Under the pieces are notes generated by a model. It did not search any database and had not been told where the DNA came from. It saw nothing but the letters and a program-made list of their open reading frames with translations. A program made the translations under genes and the position numbers. A stretch of 5,288 nucleotides of DNA from an uncultured Clostridia bacterium (GTDB taxonomy: Bacteria > Bacillota > Clostridia > TANB77 > CAG-508), in assembly GCA_947626705.1 (NCBI GenBank), contig CANQTJ010000103.1:1-5288 (forward strand). Reading direction: 5' to 3'. This document shows positions 1-5,288 of this stretch, piece after piece; the stretch's first letter is position 1; every line of letters starts with the position of its first letter.

Positions 1-559
1 GTACCCATTCACTATCTTTACCAATTTTATAATATACATTATCATATCCAGATAGAGTTATTTTATTTTTTAATTGTATATTTTCGTACCCTATTACATC
101 ATTTATAATATCTATTGATAAAGAAGTTTCTTGTATAGTTTGTTCATCAACACATATTTTTTCTTCTATTTCCTGTTTATTTACCTCTTTTACATAGAAT
201 GAATAACCCTCATACATAGTTACTTCGTAGTCCATACTTAAATTGTTATTTCCATTGGTATATATTATATTTTCATCTGGACATTTTACATATTCTATTC
301 CATTTTCGCTATTTACAGTTATAAATATTTTCAATTTTTCTTTATTTGAATTTTCATATACAAAATATGAAAATAATTGATTTTTTTCTTCTTCACCTTT
401 TATTCTTCTTTTTGTATTTTCTAAAAATTTATTTTGTATTATTGCCAAAAATATTACCAATATCAGTATTAATAATATTATTATCGTCTTTTTTTTAGTA
501 AAAATATTATATATAGTTTTTTTAGCTTTTTTTAAGTTATTATTCTCTATATTTTTCAT
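1..559 (-). CDS. Membrane-anchored protein with Ig-like sequence (partial, C-terminus beyond left edge)
   Basis: I translated this frame by hand: it is open from the ATG at 559-557 to the left edge, giving 186 codons with no stop. The start is fixed by a GGAGG four bases upstream of the ATG. Residues 1-24 are Lys/Asn-rich and basic. Residues 25-41 are an uninterrupted Ile/Leu/Val/Phe membrane segment without a cleavage-type ending or lipobox Cys, so this looks like a single-pass N-terminal anchor with the rest outside. A charged, possibly helical stretch follows (about 44-62). Residues 76-138 alternate hydrophobic and polar residues like a beta sandwich, with the pattern TVNSENGIEYV, PDENII and DYEV, which resembles Ig-like or cadherin-like repeats in Clostridia surface proteins. 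A second unit appears to begin at about 167 (TLSGYDNVYYKIGKDSEWV), similar to bacterial Ig-like modules with a Y-x-I...W core. The function is unknown; a surface or adhesion role is inference. It lies 43 bases after the phosphoesterase gene and may be co-transcribed with it. Confidence 0.8.
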   Translation of the reverse strand, partial: MKNIENNNLKKAKKTIYNIFTKKKTIIILLILILVIFLAIIQNKFLENTKRRIKGEEEKNQLFSYFVYENSNKEKLKIFITVNSENGIEYVKCPDENIIYTNGNNNLSMDYEVTMYEGYSFYVKEVNKQEIEEKICVDEQTIQETSLSIDIINDVIGYENIQLKNKITLSGYDNVYYKIGKDSEWV

Positions 560-563
560 ATTT

Positions 564-568
564 CCTCC
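564..568 (-). promoter_or_regulatory. Shine-Dalgarno site of the Ig-like protein
   Basis: On the minus strand GGAGG is followed by AAAT and then ATG. An ATG overlapping this site at 570-568 is not the start, because its frame reads Met-Glu-Glu-Ile and then stops at TGA. Confidence 0.8.
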
Positions 569-583
569 ATAAATATTTATATT

Positions 584-603
584 AAATTTATAACCATAAA
601 TTT
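584..603 (-). repeat. AT-only inverted repeat after the phosphoesterase gene
   Basis: AAATTTAT and ATAAATTT form a perfect 8-bp inverted repeat around a 4-base loop, touching the last base of the phosphoesterase stop codon. The stem has no G-C pair and no T-tract follows, so it is a poor terminator candidate. A 12-base palindrome of A and T (569-580) follows immediately. In DNA this AT-rich such repeats can arise by chance. Confidence 0.3.
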
Positions 604-1298
604 TACTTAATTTTTAATAATTTAAAATCAAGAGCATCTGCACTTACTAATTTTAGTTCAATTCCTTGTATATTACCTTCAATTGCATCTTTAATTGAAA
701 TAGAATGCAAATGGCCATAATAACATCTTTTTATATTATATTTTTTCATAATTTCAATATATTTAGTATCTATAAAATTTTTGCAAACTGGTGGATAATG
801 CATAAATGCTACAATCTCTTTATCTTGTCCATAATTTGATATACCACTATTTATTGATAACTCAAATCTTGCAATTTCTCTATTATTTAATCTTATATCT
901 TCTTGTTCCTGCGATAAATTCCAGCCTCTTGTACCCACTATTATTTTATCATCATATTCATAACTATTATTATATAAAAAATCTATATTATTAAAATTAT
1001 TATCTTTTATATATTTTCTCATACTTGTTACAGTTGTCCACCAGTAATCATGATTTCCCTTTAACAATATTTTTTTTCCTGGTAAGTTGTTTATAAATTC
1101 AAAATCTTTTTTAGTTTCCTCTAAATACATTGCCCACGAAAAATCTCCTGGCAATATAACTAAATCTTCCTGTTTAACTTTTAATATCCAGTCTTGCTTA
1201 ATTTTTTCTTCATATTTTTCCCAATTTTGTCCAAATATATCCATTGGTTTGTTAGTATTAAATGATAAATGTAAATCTGCTATTGTGTATATTGCCAT
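603..1298 (-). CDS. Calcineurin-like metallophosphoesterase (COG1768-type predicted phosphohydrolase)
   Basis: This is a complete 231-residue protein whose length suits the small bacterial metallophosphoesterases. The dinuclear metal-site motifs appear in order: ADLHLS (D8, H10), PGDFSWA (D52), GNHD (N82, H83, D84), MHYPP (H167) and YGHLH (H196, H198). The N-terminal stretch with KPMDIFGQNWE and the aromatic WW directly after GNHD match what I recall of the COG1768 predicted phosphohydrolases of Clostridia. The family hydrolyses phosphoester bonds with two bound metal ions, but the substrate of this subgroup is not known to me and cannot be read from sequence. There is no signal peptide or membrane segment, so it should be cytoplasmic. 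The ATG at 1298 is supported by an AAGGA-type site eight bases upstream. It lies 43 bases after tsaD and probably shares its transcript. Confidence 0.93.
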   Translation of the reverse strand: MAIYTIADLHLSFNTNKPMDIFGQNWEKYEEKIKQDWILKVKQEDLVILPGDFSWAMYLEETKKDFEFINNLPGKKILLKGNHDYWWTTVTSMRKYIKDNNFNNIDFLYNNSYEYDDKIIVGTRGWNLSQEQEDIRLNNREIARFELSINSGISNYGQDKEIVAFMHYPPVCKNFIDTKYIEIMKKYNIKRCYYGHLHSISIKDAIEGNIQGIELKLVSADALDFKLLKIK

Positions 1299-1341
1299 TT
1301 TCTTTTCCTTTCTTATTTAGTATCTTTTATAATTGCTATAT

Positions 1342-2335
1342 CTATAATTTTAAATTTGGAATTGCATTTAAGTCTAATTTACTTCTTTCTCCATTAATAA
1401 AATTATAATATCCTGCTGAGCCTATCATTGCTGCATTGTCTGTACATAACTTTAAATCTGGCATATAAACTTTAATTCCCATTTCTTGCAATTTTAAAAA
1501 TTCTTCTCTTATAAAAATATTAGCTGATACTCCACCTGCTAATGCAACAGTTTTAATATTTATTTGTTTTAATGCTCTTTTTGTATTTTCTATTAATATT
1601 TCTGTAATAGTTTTTTCAAAACTAGCACATAAATCAGCTTTGTTTATGTCTGGTATTTTATGATGTAAATTAATAACAGCTGTTTTTATCCCACTAAAAC
1701 TAAAATCCAAATTATCAAAATGAGTTTTTGGTAATTGTATTGCATTAGGATTTCCATCTTTAGCAAGTTTGTCTACCTTTGGTCCTCCTGGATATCCGAA
1801 GTCCAATTACTCTGGCGACTTTGTCAAATGCTTCTCCTATTGCATCATCTCTAGTTTTTCCTAAAACTTCAAATTCATTATATCCTTTTACATAAACTAG
1901 TTGTGTATTTCCTCCAGACATCATTACACATAAAAATGGTGGTTCAAGTTCTGGATATGTTATGTAATTTGCTGCTATATGTCCTTGTATATGATTTACT
2001 CCTACAAGTGGTTTATTAATTGCATAACTAAGTGCCTTTGCATAAGATAATCCTACTAATAAAGCTCCTACTAATCCAGGGCCATACGTTGGTGTTATAC
2101 TATCTATATCATCAAAAGTTATTTTTGCATCTTGTAATGCTTTTTTTACAACTCTTGAAATTGCTTCTATATGATTTCTTGATGCTATTTCTGGTACTAC
2201 TCCTCCATATTTTTCGTGTATTGGTATTTGTGTATCTATTACATTTGATAATATTTGTCTTCCATTTTTTATTACTGCAACTGAGGTTTCATCACAACTT
2301 GATTCTATTCCAAGTGTTAATATATCTTTTTCCAT
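1342..2335 (-). pseudogene. tsaD: tsaD, tRNA N6-adenosine threonylcarbamoyltransferase subunit, broken by a +1 frameshift
   Basis: TsaD (Kae1/YgjD/Gcp family) works with TsaB and TsaE to transfer the threonylcarbamoyl group from TC-AMP, made by TsaC/Sua5, to A37 of ANN-decoding tRNAs in the cytoplasm. The first frame, from ATG 2335, carries the N-terminal GIESSCDETS (9-18), GPGLVGALLVG (85-95), the metal ligands in HIQGH (H115, H119) and SGGNTQL (140-146). It reads VIGL at 176-179 and then 12 out-of-frame residues before a stop at 1760. The other frame continues precisely with GYPGGPKVDKLA, then SFSGIKTA, GGVSAN (about 267-272) and CTDNAAMIG with the third metal ligand (about D299), ending at TAG 1342. 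Removing one base near 1798 gives about 330 residues, normal for the family. A TTG at 1806 could open the second frame but has no good ribosome site. An AGAAGG lies 11 bases before the main ATG. Because nothing else has decayed, the break is recent, an error, or recoded. Confidence 0.93.
1794..1806 (-). other. Frameshift point inside tsaD
   Basis: On the minus strand the codons read ATT GGA CTT, then an extra C, then GGA TAT CCA GGA. Family knowledge predicts Val-Ile-Gly-Leu-Gly-Tyr-Pro-Gly-Gly-Pro here, which needs CTT followed directly by GGA; the surplus C is at 1798. In the unshifted frame the codon after CTT is CGG, a codon type I did not see elsewhere among the Arg codons I checked. Confidence 0.85.
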
Positions 2336-2377
2336 ATTTATTTTAACCTTCTTTTTACTTTATCTTCTTAATAAAAC

Positions 2378-2421
2378 AGGAAAAGATTGTTGGATTTTAA
2401 GTTTTCCGACACTCTTTCCCT
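2378..2421 (-). other. Alternative hairpins between the M50 gene and tsaD
   Basis: In the 93-base gap, the 3' arm TCTTTTCCT (2386-2378) can pair with either of two upstream arms. AGGGAAAGA at 2421-2413 gives 9 bp with one G-U pair and a long loop. GGAAAA at 2407-2402 gives 6 bp with a 15-17 base loop. The arm is followed by GTTTTATT and not a clean T-run, so it is a weak terminator or attenuator at best. I recognise no riboswitch class. Confidence 0.3.
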
Positions 2422-2428
2422 ATGTTTT

Positions 2429-3169
2429 TTATAATCCAAAAATTAATCTACCTAAAGATAATATTCCTGCACTAACTCCGTTAATTAATGGTGTTATTAT
2501 TGTTCCTGCTATTCCAGTTATCCAAATGAATATAAAAACAATGTAAAATATCTGTTCATTATTTATAAAAAATTGTTTTGCACTATTAGGTAAGAATGGC
2601 ATTATAATTTTTGAACCGTCTAATGGTGGCAATGGTATTAAATTAAATACTCCTAATCCAATATTTATTGCTATTGTACTTGATATTAGTAACATTATTA
2701 TATATCCAACATTTGATGTCATAAATGCTAAACTTGCAAATTTATATATTGCACAATATATTATAGTAAATATTAATGCTAATATAAAGTTCATTAAAGG
2801 CCCTGCAAATGAAACTATTGCTTCTCCTTTTTCCATTGACATTTTTCTTGTATAATTCATAGGATTTACATGAACTGGCTTTCCCCAACCAAATCCTGCA
2901 ACTAATAACAATAATGTTCCAATTGGATCTAAATGGTCTAATGGATTTAAGCTTAATCTTCCTTCATTTTTGGCTGTATTATCTCCTAATTTATATGCTG
3001 CATATCCATGTGCAAATTCATGAAAAGTTATTGCTATTAATACACCTGGTGCACTTAATAGTAATCCCATCAATTGTCCTGGATTTGTAGCATATTGTAT
3101 TATTAAAAATACTAACATTATTGCTATTATTATATATATTGTTTTTTTATCTAATGAAAAGTTAAACAT
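2429..3169 (-). CDS. M50 family site-2-protease-like intramembrane zinc metalloprotease
   Basis: This is a complete 246-residue membrane protein, close to the usual 200-250 of the short M50 proteins without a PDZ domain. Hydrophobic segments fall at about 10-25, 33-56, 83-95, 117-140, 153-180 and 205-228. The zinc and catalytic motif HEFAH (H50, E51, H54) lies in the second segment. The third zinc ligand motif is NLIPLPPLDGS (176-186, D184). GWGKPVHVNP (94-103) and SFAGPLMNF (120-128) are further marks of the S2P-like branch. Family members cut membrane-embedded substrates, but for this branch no substrate is established and I assign none. All catalytic residues are present, so it should be active. 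The ATG has an AGGAG six bases upstream. A strong extended -10 promoter lies just before it, so it is probably the first gene of a transcript that continues into tsaD 93 bases downstream. It is distinct from RseP/RasP, which are longer and carry PDZ domains. Confidence 0.93.
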   Translation of the reverse strand: MFNFSLDKKTIYIIIAIMLVFLIIQYATNPGQLMGLLLSAPGVLIAITFHEFAHGYAAYKLGDNTAKNEGRLSLNPLDHLDPIGTLLLLVAGFGWGKPVHVNPMNYTRKMSMEKGEAIVSFAGPLMNFILALIFTIIYCAIYKFASLAFMTSNVGYIIMLLISSTIAINIGLGVFNLIPLPPLDGSKIIMPFLPNSAKQFFINNEQIFYIVFIFIWITGIAGTIITPLINGVSAGILSLGRLIFGL

Positions 3170-3197
3170 ATTTTTCTCCTTTGCATTTTTTATTAGT

Positions 3198-3225
3198 ATT
3201 ATATCATATTTATATTAATTATCAA
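3198..3225 (-). promoter_or_regulatory. Extended -10 housekeeping promoter for the M50 gene (and possibly the genes after it)
   Basis: The minus strand has a -35 TTGATA at 3225-3220, a 16-base spacer ending in TGA, and a perfect -10 TATAAT at 3203-3198. The TG one base before the -10 makes it an extended -10. The start point should be near 3191, giving a leader of about 22 bases that holds the AGGAG site at 3180-3176. The call is by consensus for the main vegetative sigma factor. AT-rich DNA yields chance matches, but position and completeness argue for it. Confidence 0.7.
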
Positions 3226-3228
3226 TTA

Positions 3229-3282
3229 TTTTTTTATACTTTTTTAAAAAAATTGTGTTACAGTATAATGTTTTTTTATACT
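3229..3282. repeat. 12-bp direct repeat with an embedded hairpin
   Basis: TTTTTTTATACT occurs at 3229-3240 and again at 3271-3282 on the plus strand, 42 bases apart. The second copy also forms the right arm of the hairpin at 3262-3282. A T6A6 palindrome (3240-3251) adjoins the first copy. This could be slippage-generated sequence or a pair of binding sites; nothing in the sequence decides. Confidence 0.45.
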
Positions 3283-3284
3283 AT
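3246..3284 (-). terminator. Possible weak terminator after the ABC transporter gene
   Basis: On the minus strand AGTATAA (3282-3276) and TTATACT (3268-3262) are a perfect 7-bp inverted repeat around a 7-base loop, extendable by a T-G and an A-T pair to 9 bp. A run of seven T follows at 3252-3246, but only 7-9 bases after the stem, which is further than usual, and the stem has a single G-C pair. It sits where a terminator is expected, 37 bases past the transporter stop and before the M50 promoter. I regard it as plausible but weak. Confidence 0.4.
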
Positions 3285-3320
3285 TGATTAAAAATGCTTG
3301 AAATATGATAGTTACTAGCT

Positions 3321-5288
3321 TTATTCTACATCATGCCTTGATAATATTTTAGCTGGTGTTTTCCTTATAACTCTAAACAATGGTAATAACCCAATTATTA
3401 TATTAAATAAATAAAGCATTAATATACTCAACCCAACAGTTTTAAAATTAACAATAAACATTCTATCTACATAAGGGATTTTTGAAACTTGGCTCAATAT
3501 GTATGTCATAAGTGCAACACCTGGTATACTTGCAAGAGTAGTAATAGATATTATTTCCCCAACAAACATTCTGTATATATCAGATTTTTTTACTCCTATT
3601 GCTCTTAATACCCCTATTTCTTTTATTCTAGATAAAAATGATGACCTTATCATTAAATAAATTTCTATAAGTGAAATAATAAGTATTATTCCTGCAAATA
3701 TAACAGCACTTTTTATTTCATCACGTTTCTTATTTATATAGTCTTGTTTATCTTTTTCATATTTATCTATAATATTTAATTGATATTCATTTTTAAACAT
3801 ATTAAGTACACTTAATTTTTCTTTAGGATAAATAGTAAATCCATTATTTTTTGAGATAACATTATATTTTACAGTATTATTATTTACTAAATATTCTTGT
3901 TTATTTGTTTTGCTATCATAATATCCTACAACAGTTAATTGCTTACCATTAACTTCATTTTTTATAGGCTTATTTAATTTCATTTGTTCTTGATTACTTT
4001 TATTTACAATAACTTCATAATCATTTATTGGTAATCTGCCTTTAGTTATAGTTATATCATCTAAATATAAATTGTAATCTTTAACTTTTATTTCTGTTTC
4101 TTCTGGATTATTTGTATTTATATATATTCCTGTTCCATAAGAACTGCCTTCCATATTATTTAAAATATTTATAAATAATGCTTTAGATACATAAATTGAT
4201 TTACTTAAATTATCAGTAAAGCCTACTATTATAAAATCTTTCATTCCATCAACTGTAACAACTTTATTTAAAAGTTCATCTTCTGTTTTTATTCCCATTG
4301 CTTTAACCATAGAAAAGTCATCATTTAACATATCATCAACTACTTTTTTATCTATTATTATTTCATATTCATTTTCTGGCATTCTTCCTTTTATTAATGA
4401 ACTATTATTTATTTTGCTAATATCTACTAATGAGCCTGAAAGTTCAAATGAGTATGTAGATAATTGATAATATTTGTCCATCTTTATTTTGAAACTAACA
4501 TTACTATTGCCTGGTATTATATAATCAATATTTTCTAATTTTTCATATTGTAAATAATCATCTACATTTACCTTTGCAACATCTACTACAAGATAATTTT
4601 TGTCTATTGTTATATAGTCTGATTCTTTTATATTTATAGTTCCTGCAATATTGCATATACTATATACTACAAACATTGCAGACGCTAAAAATCCTAATAA
4701 TAAAAACTTTTTTAAAACTGTATAATTTAATATTCTTTTAAATCCATTTTTTATTGATTTTATAATTCCATATATTGAACTATATTTTATTTTGTATTTT
4801 TTATCTATTATTTCATCTAAATTATATTTATATTTTTCATAAATACTTTTATCTATTTTTTTATAATGTTCATTTACAAACTCAATTGAAGAATTTTCAT
4901 CAACAATTTCAATTTTTTTATCTTTAACTTGTATAAATATATTTCCGTTTTTTATTACTAAATCTATATCCATTTGTGAATTATCATCATCACAATATAA
5001 ATTAAGATTTATATTTTTATTTTCTATATTTTTTATTTCTTTAAAATCTTTTAGATATATTTTATTATCTAATCTATATTCCAAAGATTCTTTGACTTCA
5101 TTTTCATAATCTTTAATTATTTTTCCATCTTGAACTTCTACAATCCTTGTTGCATAAAAGTTTGCTAAATCTACTTCGTGAGTTACTAATATTACTAATT
5201 TTTCTTTTGATATAGATTTTATTATATTCATTATTTCTAATGAATTTTTACTGTCTAAATTTCCTGTAGGTTCATCTGCAATTACAAT
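3321..5288 (-). CDS. ABC transporter ATPase-permease fusion, MacB/FtsX type (partial, N-terminus beyond right edge)
   Basis: The frame is open from the right edge: the ATG at 5231 is internal, because the 19 codons before it read in frame and encode the Walker B and D-loop sequence ADEPTGNLDS. With those codons 655 residues are visible. The H-loop is VTHE (H37). Walker A, Q-loop and LSGGQ signature lie outside the window. After the ATPase comes a soluble charged linker of about 130 residues, then TM1 (about 193-216), a large outer region (about 217-526), and three C-terminal membrane segments (about 527-548, 576-599, 615-637). Between TM2 and TM3 is EIGVLRAIGVKKSDIYRMF, typical of FtsX-family permeases. 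The outer region contains two similar units, KGRMPENEYEIIIDK (about 300-314) and KGRLPINDYEVIVNK (about 416-430), pointing to duplication. Such proteins export or extract peptides and lipoproteins, or pass force across the membrane. The substrate here is unknown. No partner gene is visible downstream. Confidence 0.93.
   Translation of the reverse strand: MVIADEPTGNLDSKNSLEIMNIIKSISKEKLVILVTHEVDLANFYATRIVEVQDGKIIKDYENEVKESLEYRLDNKIYLKDFKEIKNIENKNINLNLYCDDDNSQMDIDLVIKNGNIFIQVKDKKIEIVDENSSIEFVNEHYKKIDKSIYEKYKYNLDEIIDKKYKIKYSSIYGIIKSIKNGFKRILNYTVLKKFLLLGFLASAMFVVYSICNIAGTINIKESDYITIDKNYLVVDVAKVNVDDYLQYEKLENIDYIIPGNSNVSFKIKMDKYYQLSTYSFELSGSLVDISKINNSSLIKGRMPENEYEIIIDKKVVDDMLNDDFSMVKAMGIKTEDELLNKVVTVDGMKDFIIVGFTDNLSKSIYVSKALFINILNNMEGSSYGTGIYINTNNPEETEIKVKDYNLYLDDITITKGRLPINDYEVIVNKSNQEQMKLNKPIKNEVNGKQLTVVGYYDSKTNKQEYLVNNNTVKYNVISKNNGFTIYPKEKLSVLNMFKNEYQLNIIDKYEKDKQDYINKKRDEIKSAVIFAGIILIISLIEIYLMIRSSFLSRIKEIGVLRAIGVKKSDIYRMFVGEIISITTLASIPGVALMTYILSQVSKIPYVDRMFIVNFKTVGLSILMLYLFNIIIGLLPLFRVIRKTPAKILSRHDVE

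Noticed and set aside
568..570. ATG overlapping the ribosome site before the Ig-like protein
   Set aside because: It stops at TGA after four codons. The GGAGG clearly serves the ATG at 559.
1342..1806. A separate gene starting at TTG 1806
   Set aside because: Its product begins in the middle of the TsaD fold at GYPGGP and has no suitably placed ribosome site. It is the 3' half of tsaD.
806..2346. Open frames on the plus strand (at about 806-994, 1087-1320 and 2032-2346)
   Set aside because: They lie opposite the phosphoesterase and tsaD. Their translations are Leu/Tyr/His-rich shadows of AT-rich minus-strand codons, with no family motif.
3264..3269. Plus-strand TATAAT as a divergent or antisense promoter
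   Set aside because: No acceptable -35 stands upstream, it is part of the hairpin arm, and no plus-strand gene follows.
5229..5231. ATG at 5231 as start of the ABC transporter
   Set aside because: The frame continues upstream through ADEPTGNLDS to the window edge, so this Met is internal and the gene is partial.
1..5288. Mycoplasma-type genetic code (TGA = Trp) suggested by high A+T and absence of TGA stops
   Set aside because: The Trp codons I checked, such as the WW pair in the phosphoesterase, are TGG and no in-frame TGA was needed. Four stops without TGA is too small a sample.
1..5288. CRISPR arrays, tRNA or rRNA genes, insertion sequences, phage genes or a defence system
   Set aside because: I saw no regularly spaced repeats, cloverleaf sequence, transposase or integrase motif, or terminal inverted repeats.

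Overview
The window is about three-quarters A+T, and every gene I can support lies on the minus strand. Stop codons are TAA or TAG, Trp is TGG, Arg codons I checked are AGA/AGG, and the Shine-Dalgarno sites are of the GGAGG/AAGGAG type. Together with the gene families (M50 site-2-protease-like protein, COG1768-type phosphoesterase, ATPase-permease fusion, Ig-like anchored protein) this points to a low-GC Firmicute, most likely an anaerobic Clostridia-type gut bacterium. The assignment is by style of sequence and is not proven.

In transcription order (right to left) the layout is as follows. (1) 5288-3321: an ABC exporter-type ATPase fused to an FtsX/MacB-like permease, cut by the right edge, so only the end of the ATPase domain is present. 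(2) 3320-3170: an intergenic region with a perfect 7-bp hairpin, a 12-bp direct repeat, and a strong extended -10 promoter facing gene 3. (3) 3169-2429: an M50-family intramembrane metalloprotease homologue. (4) 2335-1342: tsaD, the tRNA t6A37 threonylcarbamoyltransferase subunit, interrupted by one extra base near 1798. (5) 1298-603: a calcineurin-like metallophosphoesterase. (6) 559-1: the start of a membrane-anchored protein with Ig-like sequence, cut by the left edge. Gaps between genes 3 to 6 are 93, 43 and 43 bases, and I see no convincing terminator in them. They may form one transcript from the promoter at 3198-3225.

The genes do not form an obvious pathway. tsaD is translation housekeeping, the M50 protein and phosphoesterase are conserved with unassigned substrates, and the two flanking genes are cell-envelope functions. 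I see no phage, transposon, CRISPR, tRNA, rRNA or defence system.

The most notable point is tsaD. Both halves are intact and well conserved, and deleting one base restores a normal protein of about 330 residues. The break falls exactly at CTT-CGG, a common Leu codon followed by a rare Arg codon. A base-calling or assembly error, or a recent mutation, is the simplest explanation. A +1 recoding event is a less likely but testable alternative.
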